A stretch of DNA of 64,000 nucleotides. Source: an uncultured Muribaculaceae bacterium (GTDB lineage Bacteria; Bacteroidota; Bacteroidia; Bacteroidales; Muribaculaceae). This document shows positions 50,025-57,724 of this stretch, one piece after another (within the stretch, counting starts at the first letter, position 1; every line of letters starts with the position of its first letter). The translations under genes and the position numbers were made by a program. The stretch is taken from assembly GCA_910579035.1 (NCBI GenBank), contig CAJTSR010000007.1, forward strand, positions 10,807 to 74,806, read 5' to 3'. The notes beneath the pieces are model-generated. The model was not told the origin of the DNA and searched no databases. It saw only the letters and a list, made by a program, of their open reading frames with translations.

Positions 50025-51254
50025 ATGCTCGCGCTCCGCATCGCCTTACGCTATCTTTTTGCGAAGAAATCGCATCGCGCCGTCAACGTTATCTCCGTGA
50101 TATCGTTGGCGGGCGTTGCTGTTGCCACTATGGCCATCGTGGTGGTGCTGTCGGTATTCAACGGCTTTTCCGATCTTGCCCATACTCGCCTCGGGCGCAT
50201 AGACCCCGATTTTAAGGCCGTGGTAAAGGTAGGCAAGGTGTTTGCCGGGGCTGATTCCGTGGCAGTGGCATTGTCGGGAATAGAGGGCGTGGCATGGGCC
50301 AGCCCCACGTTGCAGGAGCGTGCCCTTCTTGTGGCCGGGGATGCCCAGATGCCGGTGAGGGTCACCGGCTCCGACCCCGGTGCCTACGGCGCGCCGGATC
50401 TTTCGCCTGTGATAATCGACGGCGCATATGCTATGGAGGCGCACGTCGGCGCCGACACGTTGGCTGCCGCGCAGCTGTCGGTGGGTGTGGCGCTCCACAC
50501 AGGCCTGCGCCCTGGCGGAATGTCGGCGGCGGTGCTGTATGCTCCGCGGCGTGTGGGCCGCATCAACCCTGCCAACCCTGCGGCGGCATACCGCCGGTTG
50601 CCGGTGGCTGTGAGTGCTGTTTTCCAGATAGACCAGCCGGAGTATGACAACGACTGCGTGACAGTGCCGCTCGACGCGCTGAGGCGCCTGCTCGAATACC
50701 GCGCCGACGAGGCCTCGGCCATAGACATAGGCCTTGAGCCGGGTGCCGACGCTGCCCGTGTGGCGTCCGATATCGGAGCGATGCTTGGCGACGGATTCGA
50801 TGTGTTGTCGCGCGAGCGCCAGCAGGCCGACACCTTCCGTATGATTTCAGTCGAGAAGTGGATTACCTTCCTCATGCTCGTGTTCATACTCGTTGTGGCC
50901 TCATTCAACATCGTGTCCACACTATCGCTTATGGTGATTGAGAAGCGCTACGACATGGCAACTCTGCGTTCGCTCGGGGCATCGCGCTCCACGGTGCGGC
51001 GGGTGTTCATAGCCGAAGGCTGGCTGATAACGGCAGTCGGAGGCCTTGTGGGCATAGCGCTCGGAGTGGGATTGTCGCTGTTGCAGGAGCGCTTCGGCCT
51101 GATAAGGCTCGACGGCGACCCGGCAGCACTGTCGGTGGAGGCCTACCCTGTGCGCCTCGAATGGGGCGATGTGGGCATGGTGCTTGCCACCGTCGTGGTG
51201 GTGGGCTTCGCCATAGCGCAGTTATCCCGTTTATTTACCCGTAAAATAGATTGA
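50025..51254 (+). CDS. FtsX-like/LolCE-type ABC transporter permease
   Basis: A 409-residue permease of the MacB/FtsX superfamily. One membrane segment near the N terminus (VNVISVISLAGVAVATMAIVVVLSVFNGF), a large periplasmic domain (about 50-275), then three membrane segments ending in the DxxG-rich FtsX core (IEKRYDMATLRSLGASRSTVRRVF, GLVGIALGVGLSLLQERFGLIRL). This order resembles LolC/LolE, which release lipoproteins from the inner membrane; the ATPase partner is not adjacent. Confidence 0.9.
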   Translation: MLALRIALRYLFAKKSHRAVNVISVISLAGVAVATMAIVVVLSVFNGFSDLAHTRLGRIDPDFKAVVKVGKVFAGADSVAVALSGIEGVAWASPTLQERALLVAGDAQMPVRVTGSDPGAYGAPDLSPVIIDGAYAMEAHVGADTLAAAQLSVGVALHTGLRPGGMSAAVLYAPRRVGRINPANPAAAYRRLPVAVSAVFQIDQPEYDNDCVTVPLDALRRLLEYRADEASAIDIGLEPGADAARVASDIGAMLGDGFDVLSRERQQADTFRMISVEKWITFLMLVFILVVASFNIVSTLSLMVIEKRYDMATLRSLGASRSTVRRVFIAEGWLITAVGGLVGIALGVGLSLLQERFGLIRLDGDPAALSVEAYPVRLEWGDVGMVLATVVVVGFAIAQLSRLFTRKID

Positions 51255-51261
51255 AACCACG

Positions 51262-52041
51262 ATGCAGACAGTACTGTTTCACGAAACTGTTTTCGGCCCG
51301 ATACATTCGCGGCGGCTCGGGGCGTCGCTCGGCATAAACCTGATGCCTAACGATGGCAAGATATGCTCTTTCGACTGCCTCTACTGCGAGGCCGGCTATA
51401 ACGCGCAAGGCGCCGGAACGAGCGGACTGCCCGCGCGAGAAGAAGTGCGGGAACTCCTCGAGGCCAAGCTACAGCAGCTCAAGGCCGACAATGCCCCGCT
51501 CGACGTGATAACATTCTCTGGCAACGGAGAGCCGACCTTGCACCACCATTTCGCGGAAATTATCGACGACACCATTGCCTTGCGCGACAAGTATTTCCCC
51601 GCCGTGAAGATAAGCGTGCTTACCAACTCCACGCGCATATCGCGTCCGGAGGTGGCGGCGGCTCTGCGCAAGGTCGATAACAACATTCTCAAACTCGACA
51701 GCGCCTTCGACAGCACTGTGCGCCTGCTCGACCGTCCGGCGCCGGGTTACTCCGTGGAGCGCACTATCGAGAGTCTTGCGTCGTTCGGGCGCCAGGGTAT
51801 CATACAGACCATGTTCACCCGCGGTGAGCATCGCGGCGAGCCTGTTGACAATACCACAGATGCCGAGGTCGACGCCCTTATCGACGCCTACCGCCGCATA
51901 GCTCCGGGCGAAATAATGATTTATACTATCGACCGTCCCACGCCCGAAACATCGCTGCAGCGCATACCGCGCGCCGAACTCGACGTCATAGCCGACAAAA
52001 TCCGCCGCGCCACAGGCATAGAGGTGCAGGTGAGCGGTTGA
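51262..52041 (+). CDS. Radical SAM protein
   Basis: A 259-residue radical SAM protein with the cluster motif CSFDCLYC (Cys35, Cys39, Cys42), VITFSGNGEPTLHHHFAEII (SAM-contact GNGEPT) and NILKLDSAFD. Such compact proteins in Bacteroidetes lack a known substrate; relatives include YfkA-like and wybutosine-type members. It starts 7 bp after the permease. Confidence 0.88.
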   Translation: MQTVLFHETVFGPIHSRRLGASLGINLMPNDGKICSFDCLYCEAGYNAQGAGTSGLPAREEVRELLEAKLQQLKADNAPLDVITFSGNGEPTLHHHFAEIIDDTIALRDKYFPAVKISVLTNSTRISRPEVAAALRKVDNNILKLDSAFDSTVRLLDRPAPGYSVERTIESLASFGRQGIIQTMFTRGEHRGEPVDNTTDAEVDALIDAYRRIAPGEIMIYTIDRPTPETSLQRIPRAELDVIADKIRRATGIEVQVSG

Positions 52042-52060
52042 GTTTTTGTGCGAAAAACAT

Positions 52061-52068
52061 TATCTTTG
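52061..52068 (+). promoter_or_regulatory. -7 promoter box abutting porX
   Basis: TATCTTTG at 52061-52068 with TTG at 52038-52040 (20-bp spacing); the porX ATG lies 6 nt after the box, so the message may be leaderless. Confidence 0.65.
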
Positions 52069-52074
52069 CAGCAT

Positions 52075-53631
52075 ATGAGCCGCGAGCCACGAATACTGTG
52101 GGCCGATGACGAAATCGACCTCCTCAAGCCCCACCTGCTGTTTCTCAGGAACAAGGGCTACGAGCTTGTCACTGCCAATAACGGACGCGACGCGCTCGAC
52201 ATGGCCTTTGCCGAGCCTTTCGACCTTATTATCCTCGACGAGAACATGCCGGGACTTACCGGACTCGAAACTCTCTCGGAACTGAAGCAGCGCCTGCCTC
52301 AGACGCCCGTGATTATGATTACCAAGAGCGAGGAGGAAAATATTATGGATCAGGCTGTGGGTAGCAAGATTGCCGACTATCTCATAAAGCCTGTCAATCC
52401 CAATCAGATTCTGATAGCGATAAAAAAGCACCTGCATTCGGCGTCGTTGGTGCAGGAGAAGGCCACACGCGACTATCGCGAGGAGTTCGGCGAGCTTGGC
52501 TCGCTGATTAATACCGCCGACAGTATCGACGACTGGTATTCTCTCTACGAGCGTCTTGTGTTCCGCGAGATGGAGCTTGCCGGAGCCGGCACAAATATGG
52601 ACGAACTGCTCGCCATACAGAAGAAAGAGGCCAACTCGGAGTTTTACAAATGGGTTAAGCGTAATTATTCCTCGTGGATGGACTCCGACGGCGCCCCGCT
52701 GATGAGTCCGCAGGTGCTTCCCAAGACAGTCTTCCCGATGCTCGACGCAGGCGAAAAGGTGTTTTTCATACTTATCGACAACTTCAGGCTCGACCAGTGG
52801 CGTACCATCAAGCCCGTGCTTGCCGAATATTTCAATATCGACGAAAGCCTGTATACCTCTATCCTGCCCACGGCCACGCAGTATGCCCGAAACGCCATAT
52901 TCTCCGGCCTGATGCCGGCGCAGATAGAGAAAATGTTCCCCGAACTGTGGGTTGACGAGGATTCGGAAGAAGGAAAAAATATCAACGAGTCACCGCTGAT
53001 ATCCACATTGCTGGAGCGTTACCGACGCCGCAATGCTTTTTCGTATAGCAAGATAAACGACGGTGCCGGAGGCGAGCGCCTTCTGCGCGAGTTTGGCCGA
53101 TTGGAGGCAAACGACCTCAATGTGATAGTGTTCAACTTCATTGATATGATGTCGCATGCCCGCACCGAGTCGAAGATGATTCGCGAACTTGCCTCTACCA
53201 ATGCCGCATACCGCTCGCTGACAGAGGCGTGGTTCCGTCATTCGTCGGCTCTCGAAATATTCCGCCGTATAGCCGAGAAAGGCTACAAGATAGTGCTCAC
53301 CACCGACCACGGCACCATCAGGGTCGATAATCCCGTGAAGGTGATGGGCTATAAGAACACCAATACGAACCTGCGATACAAGCTCGGCAAAAACCTGGCA
53401 TACAATCCCAAGCAGGTGTATGAGATAAAGCAGCCGCAGCAGTTCGGACTGCCGTCGCCCGGTGTGGCCTCGGCGTATATATTCGCTGCTCCGGGCGACT
53501 TCTTCGCCTATCCCAACAACTATAACTACTACGTGCAATATTACGACGGGACTTTCCAGCATGGCGGAATCTCGATGGAGGAGATGCTTGTGCCGCTGAT
53601 CAGCCTGTCGCCAAAACACATTCTTGTATGA
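52075..53631 (+). CDS. porX: PorX: response regulator fused to a PglZ phosphatase domain
   Basis: A 518-residue protein: receiver domain (residues 4-120; acidic pair Asp11-Asp12, phospho-acceptor Asp55 in LIILDENMPG, conserved Thr/Lys around MITKSEE), linker helices, and a C-terminal alkaline-phosphatase-superfamily PglZ domain (FFILIDNFRLDQW with metal ligands, VFNFIDMMSHAR, LTTDHGTIRV). PorX controls type IX secretion genes in Porphyromonas gingivalis and degrades cyclic oligonucleotides in studied members. The start at 52075 (MSREPR) fits length and family. It is coupled to tsaE by a 4-bp overlap. Confidence 0.93.
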   Translation: MSREPRILWADDEIDLLKPHLLFLRNKGYELVTANNGRDALDMAFAEPFDLIILDENMPGLTGLETLSELKQRLPQTPVIMITKSEEENIMDQAVGSKIADYLIKPVNPNQILIAIKKHLHSASLVQEKATRDYREEFGELGSLINTADSIDDWYSLYERLVFREMELAGAGTNMDELLAIQKKEANSEFYKWVKRNYSSWMDSDGAPLMSPQVLPKTVFPMLDAGEKVFFILIDNFRLDQWRTIKPVLAEYFNIDESLYTSILPTATQYARNAIFSGLMPAQIEKMFPELWVDEDSEEGKNINESPLISTLLERYRRRNAFSYSKINDGAGGERLLREFGRLEANDLNVIVFNFIDMMSHARTESKMIRELASTNAAYRSLTEAWFRHSSALEIFRRIAEKGYKIVLTTDHGTIRVDNPVKVMGYKNTNTNLRYKLGKNLAYNPKQVYEIKQPQQFGLPSPGVASAYIFAAPGDFFAYPNNYNYYVQYYDGTFQHGGISMEEMLVPLISLSPKHILV

Positions 53632-54053
53632 AAACAATAGAAATCCCTTCGCTTGAGGCTCTTCCCGAAGCCGCCCGCAGCTTTGCAGCCCTTATGGGTG
53701 ATAACACGGTATTCGCTTTCTACGGCGATATGGGAGCCGGCAAAACCACTTTTATAAATGCGCTGTCTGAAGCTCTCGGCGTTGAGCCGGGCGAAACGGC
53801 CTCGCCTACTTTCGCGCTTATCAACGAGTACCGTTCCGACACTACCGCCGAACTGATATATCACTTCGATTTCTACCGCATCGAAGACCTCGAAGAAGCC
53901 CTTGAACTCGGTATCGAGGACTATTTCGACTCAGGCGCGGTGTGCCTCATTGAATGGCCCGAGCGCATAGCTGCCGCCCTGCCTGCCGATACTGTGACGG
54001 TGCGAATAAGCGTCAACGACGACGACAGCCGAACCCTTACCATCAGCGAATGA
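53628..54053 (+). CDS. tsaE: tRNA threonylcarbamoyladenosine biosynthesis ATPase TsaE
   Basis: A 141-residue P-loop ATPase that supports threonylcarbamoylation of A37 in ANN-decoding tRNAs. Walker A is YGDMGAGKTTFINAL near residues 33-47; ASPTFALINEY and HFDFYRIEDLEEALELGIEDYFD are family signatures; CLIEWPERIAAALP is Walker B-adjacent. Overlaps birA by ATGA. Confidence 0.95.
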   Translation: MKTIEIPSLEALPEAARSFAALMGDNTVFAFYGDMGAGKTTFINALSEALGVEPGETASPTFALINEYRSDTTAELIYHFDFYRIEDLEEALELGIEDYFDSGAVCLIEWPERIAAALPADTVTVRISVNDDDSRTLTISE

Positions 54054-54790
54054 TGACGCCTGAGCCTCTGTGGCTCGACAGCTGTGGCTCGACCAACACC
54101 GAGCTTGCCGCGATGCCCGATGCTCCGCACGGCTTTGTGGTGGCGACGCGCGAGCAGACCGCCGGGCGCGGGCAGCGCGGAAACACATGGGAGGCACAAC
54201 CCGGAGCCAATCTCACGTTCTCGCTCCTGCTGAGGCCGGGCGGAATACCGGCGGCGCGCCAGTTTGAAATGTCGATGCTTGTTTCGCTCGGCATTGCCGA
54301 CGCGCTCGACGGCCTGCTTGCCGAGAGCGGCTGCGCTGAGCGCATAGCCATCAAGTGGCCCAACGATATTTATATTGGCGACCGCAAGCTGTGCGGCATA
54401 CTCATAGAGAACTCGCTTGCCGGCAGCGCCATAGGCCGTGCCATTGCGGGCATAGGCATCAACGTGAATCAGAGGCGCTTCCTGAGCGATGCTCCAAACC
54501 CTGTGTCGCTTGTCGAGTTTACGGGGCGCGAGCTTCCACTGGAAGAAACGCTGGAAAAGGTTGTTGGCGCCATAGTGGGAGAAATCGACCGCTACGGCTC
54601 GGACGGTGACGGCGAAGCGCTTACCGGGCGCTATATGGCCCGGCTGTGGCGTCGCGACGGCCAATGGCCTTTCCGCGAGCCGGGCGGAGCGGTATTCACG
54701 GCCTCCATCGAGGCCGTGGCGCCCGACGGCACCCTCACCCTGTCGAACGGCCGCTCCTACGCCTTCAAAGAAGTCGCCTTCGTGCTATAG
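54050..54790 (+). CDS. birA: Biotin--[acetyl-CoA-carboxylase] ligase
   Basis: A 246-residue enzyme that adenylates biotin and transfers it to carboxylase carrier proteins. ATREQTAGRGQRGNTW and LRVS-like KWPNDIYIGDRKLCGILIE are the ligand-binding signatures, followed by GIGINVNQ and a small C-terminal SH3-like domain (GAVFTASIEAVAPDGTLTLSNGRSYAF). There is no N-terminal DNA-binding domain, so this is a pure ligase. ATG codons at 54050 and 54053 are both possible. Confidence 0.94.
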   Translation: MMTPEPLWLDSCGSTNTELAAMPDAPHGFVVATREQTAGRGQRGNTWEAQPGANLTFSLLLRPGGIPAARQFEMSMLVSLGIADALDGLLAESGCAERIAIKWPNDIYIGDRKLCGILIENSLAGSAIGRAIAGIGINVNQRRFLSDAPNPVSLVEFTGRELPLEETLEKVVGAIVGEIDRYGSDGDGEALTGRYMARLWRRDGQWPFREPGGAVFTASIEAVAPDGTLTLSNGRSYAFKEVAFVL

Positions 54791-54830
54791 TTTATTTCGT
54801 TAAAAGCTTGTGTATAACAACTTTTTCTTT

Positions 54831-54838
54831 TATCTTTG
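54831..54838 (+). promoter_or_regulatory. -7 promoter box of the orphan small-protein cassette
   Basis: TATCTTTG with TTG at 54808-54810 (20-bp spacing), 35 bp before the ATG at 54874: a full consensus promoter. Confidence 0.65.
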
Positions 54839-54873
54839 CGTTTGAATACAAACCACAGAACTAAAAGAAGATA

Positions 54874-55029
54874 ATGAGCCTGTTTAAAAAGCCGTCAACA
54901 AAGGGCAGCAAGAAGTTTCAGGTCGCCTGTACCGCTAAAGACAAGCAGCCTCTGAAAATCAAGCTTTCGCTTGTTACTTCGGAGGAACGCGAAAAATATC
55001 GTGTGCCTGTTTACGACTACATTCTTTGA
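54874..55029 (+). CDS. 51-residue lysine-rich hypothetical protein
   Basis: A short frame (ATG 54874, TGA 55027-55029) follows a consensus promoter. The product opens MSLFKKPSTKGSKKF, holds 11 lysines in 51 residues, and ends RVPVYDYIL; a mixed strand/helix pattern is likely and there is no signal or membrane segment. Its stop codon overlaps the start of the next gene (TGATG), so the two are translated together. I do not recognise it. The alternative, a non-coding leader, is less likely because of the promoter, coupling and regular codon pattern. Confidence 0.6.
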   Translation: MSLFKKPSTKGSKKFQVACTAKDKQPLKIKLSLVTSEEREKYRVPVYDYIL

Positions 55030-55577
55030 TGCGGCGGGCGCTCAACTCATATAAAGCATATAAAATAATGCGGAGCAGGGATACATCTACGCTTCGCATT
55101 ATTTCTTTATGGAAATTCAAATCTACAAAGAGCAATAAGTGGTATATAGTTGAGGTTGAGGAATTTCCATTTCATTTTTACGGTTTGAAATTTTATTACA
55201 AAGGCGTATCTCTTAGCAAGAACCGATATTCCCTCTTGACGAATGACTATGAGCCTCGTACAATCGTAATGTCGTGTATCAACATTATGCGTAAATATTA
55301 CGATTGCGACCCTTGTGCCTCTTTTGGATTTGTTGCTGCAAACGACCTTCCCGGCAATGATAATCCCGAAGAGCCAAACAAGCGTTTTCGTTTTTATCGC
55401 CGTATGATGCTTACAATGTTTAGTCCCAGGGTGTTTGTGCAGTATGCAGATATTTCAAATTCAGTATATATGCTTGTCAATAGGGAAATGCTTGACAGAG
55501 GAGAGGTTTCAATACCGACCATTGAAGCAGCGCTGTCAAGTTTGTATGTTGGCGATTACAGTCTTTTTAGTGACTGA
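55029..55577 (+). CDS. Hypothetical protein of an AT-rich cassette
   Basis: A 182-residue soluble protein with an unusual composition, rich in Tyr, Phe, Lys and Asn: STLRIISLWKFKSTKSNKWYIVEVEEFPFHFYGLKFYYKG, then LSKNRYSLLTN, IVMSCINIMRKYYDCDPCASFGFVAAND, KRFRFYRRMMLTMFSP and an end IEAALSSLYVG. It recalls uncharacterised Bacteroidetes proteins of similar size, without a named domain. The gene is far more AT-rich than birA and rimP on each side, suggesting transfer. The start overlaps the stop of the 51-residue frame; a TTG three bases earlier is a less likely start. Confidence 0.65.
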   Translation: MRRALNSYKAYKIMRSRDTSTLRIISLWKFKSTKSNKWYIVEVEEFPFHFYGLKFYYKGVSLSKNRYSLLTNDYEPRTIVMSCINIMRKYYDCDPCASFGFVAANDLPGNDNPEEPNKRFRFYRRMMLTMFSPRVFVQYADISNSVYMLVNREMLDRGEVSIPTIEAALSSLYVGDYSLFSD

Positions 55578-55715
55578 ATTTTTCGATTCGTTTGGCAGCG
55601 ATAAAAACGCGGTAATTGTGGTTAAAATATTATAATTAATGCTTAATAAGATTAAAAAGGAGCGGGCGTTTGCGTATGGCGCGGGCGGGGACTTGCTTTT
55701 TGCCTAAAAATTAAG

Positions 55716-55723
55716 TAATTTTG
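55716..55723 (+). promoter_or_regulatory. -7 promoter box of the rimP-nusA-infB operon
   Basis: TAATTTTG, 65 bp upstream of the rimP start. The leader contains a GC-rich hairpin (GAGGAGG at 55740-55746 with CCTCCTC at 55760-55766), a candidate regulatory structure. Confidence 0.55.
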
Positions 55724-55788
55724 CACTATATCTTCGAGAGAGGAGGGGGCGGGGCGCTTCCTCCTCTTCGTTTAGGCCTAAATTTTGC

Positions 55789-56271
55789 ATGATAGATAAA
55801 GAATTGCTTGTCAAGACGGTTATCGAAGCCATCAGTGGTACCGACCTTTTTCTGGTCGAAGCCAAGGTGGGTTCGTCGAACGACATAAATATAGAGATAG
55901 ATTCAGCGAGCGGTGTCGATATCGACACCTGTGCCCGCATAACCCGCCGCATAGAAGAGGTTTTCGACCGCGAAGCCGAGGATTACAGCCTCGAAGTAGG
56001 CTCGGCCGGCCTTACATCGCCTTTCAAGGTGCGCCGCCAGTACGAGAAGAACGTGGGCAACGATGTTGAAGTGCTCACTTCCGACGGCCGCAAGCTCCAC
56101 GGCGTGCTCGAGTCTGTCGAGCCGGGCGAGAGCGATACCGACGTGGCCTTCGTGGTCACCGTGCCTGTAAAGGTGAAGGAGCCGGGTGCCAAACGCCCCG
56201 TTGTCCGTATGGAGCCGCAGCAGCTCAGCTCGGGCGCGTGCAAGTATGTGCGCTACGACATAAAATTCTGA
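55789..56271 (+). CDS. rimP: Ribosome maturation factor RimP
   Basis: A 160-residue protein that helps assemble the 30S subunit. Two domains are visible: residues 1-80 (DLFLVEAKVGSSNDINIEIDSASGVDIDTCARITRRIEEVFDREAEDYSLEVGSAGLTSPFKV, family signature near 70) and a C-terminal Sm-like domain (KNVGNDVEVLTSDGRKLHGVLESVEPGE). First gene of the classical rimP-nusA-infB operon. Confidence 0.95.
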   Translation: MIDKELLVKTVIEAISGTDLFLVEAKVGSSNDINIEIDSASGVDIDTCARITRRIEEVFDREAEDYSLEVGSAGLTSPFKVRRQYEKNVGNDVEVLTSDGRKLHGVLESVEPGESDTDVAFVVTVPVKVKEPGAKRPVVRMEPQQLSSGACKYVRYDIKF

Positions 56272-56315
56272 TTAATAAATACCACACGAAATAAGAAATA
56301 ATTCCCGCAATAGCA

Positions 56316-57602
56316 ATGGCAAAGAAAGAGGAAACTCCCAATATGGTCGAACAGTTTGCCGAGTTCAAAGAACTTAAGAACATCGACAAGACCACAATGA
56401 TTAGCGTGCTCGAAGAGTCGTTCCGAAACGTGCTGGCAAAAATGTTCGGCACCGACGAGAACCTCGACGTGATTCTCAACCCCGACAAGGGCGACGTGCA
56501 GATTTTCCAGAATCTCGAAGTCGTGCCCGACGGAGAGGTGGAGAACCCCAACTTGCAGATATCGCTGTCCGACGCGCGTGCCGACGACGACCCCGAGGCA
56601 GAGGTTGGCGAGGAGCATACCCGCGAAATCATATTCGAGAAGTTCGGCCGCCGCGCTATCCTCAACCTGCGCCAGACACTCCAGAGCCGTATCCTTGACT
56701 TGCAGAAGGAAGCCATCTACAATAAGTTCAAGGAGCTTGAAGGCGAGCTTGTGACAGGCGAGGTGTACCAGACATGGAGCCGCGAAACGCTGCTCCTCGA
56801 CGACGAGAAAAACGAGCTTCTCCTGCCCAAGAGCGAGTCCATACCCGGCGACTTCTTCCGCAAGGGCGAAACCGTGCGCGCCGTCATTGCCAATGTCGAC
56901 AATAAGAACAACAACCCCAAGATTACCGTTTCGCGCACCAACGAGGCCTTCCTCCGCCGCCTGTTCGAGCTTGAGGTTCCAGAAGTTCACGACGGCCTGA
57001 TCAATATCCGCGCCGTGGCCCGCATACCGGGAGAGCGCGCCAAGATTGCCGTTGAGAGCTACGACGACCGTATCGACCCCGTTGGCGCCTGCGTGGGTGT
57101 CAAAGGTTCCCGAATCCACGGTATCGTGCGCGAGCTCCGCAACGAGAACATCGATGTAATCAACTATACTTCCAATCCCTCCCTCTTCATACAGCGCGCT
57201 TTGTCGCCCGCACGTATCTCCACTATCCGTCTTGACGAGGAAGCAAAGAAGGCCGAAGTGTTCCTGCGTCCCGAAGAGGTGTCGCTGGCTATCGGCAAGA
57301 ACGGCCACAACATCAAGCTGGCCACCATGCTTACCGGCTACGAAATCGACGTATACCGCGATACCGAGATGATTTACGAGGACGATATCTTCCTTGACGA
57401 ATTCCGCGACGAAATCGACGCATGGGTTATCGACGCCCTTAAGAACATAGGTTGTGTCACCGCCAAGAGCGTGCTCAACACCCCGCGCCAGACACTCCTC
57501 GACAAGTCGGACCTCGAAGAAAGCACCATCGACGAAGTACTCGAAGTGCTCCGCCGCGAATACGAGGAAGAAGAGGACGAAGAAACTCCCGCAGAGGCAT
57601 AA
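56316..57602 (+). CDS. nusA: Transcription elongation/termination factor NusA
   Basis: A 428-residue RNA polymerase-binding factor. The N-terminal polymerase-contact domain (about 1-130) is followed by S1 (LVTGEVYQTWSRETLLLDDEKNELLLPKSE), KH1 (GERAKIAVESYDDRIDPVGACVGVKGSRIHGIVRELRNENIDVINY) and KH2 (VFLRPEEVSLAIGKNGHNIKLATMLTGYEIDV) RNA-binding domains; a short acidic C terminus ends the protein. Located 44 bp after rimP and 122 bp before infB. Confidence 0.97.
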   Translation: MAKKEETPNMVEQFAEFKELKNIDKTTMISVLEESFRNVLAKMFGTDENLDVILNPDKGDVQIFQNLEVVPDGEVENPNLQISLSDARADDDPEAEVGEEHTREIIFEKFGRRAILNLRQTLQSRILDLQKEAIYNKFKELEGELVTGEVYQTWSRETLLLDDEKNELLLPKSESIPGDFFRKGETVRAVIANVDNKNNNPKITVSRTNEAFLRRLFELEVPEVHDGLINIRAVARIPGERAKIAVESYDDRIDPVGACVGVKGSRIHGIVRELRNENIDVINYTSNPSLFIQRALSPARISTIRLDEEAKKAEVFLRPEEVSLAIGKNGHNIKLATMLTGYEIDVYRDTEMIYEDDIFLDEFRDEIDAWVIDALKNIGCVTAKSVLNTPRQTLLDKSDLEESTIDEVLEVLRREYEEEEDEETPAEA

Positions 57603-57724
57603 CCCGTCAGTCGGGAGCCTCTTTGACAACTCTCCTTGACGCTCCCGCAGTGTAATACTGGCGAATAAAGACACCTCATCCACTTCCCGTAACCCCACAT
57701 TTAGAAAAAGGACCAACACAATAT

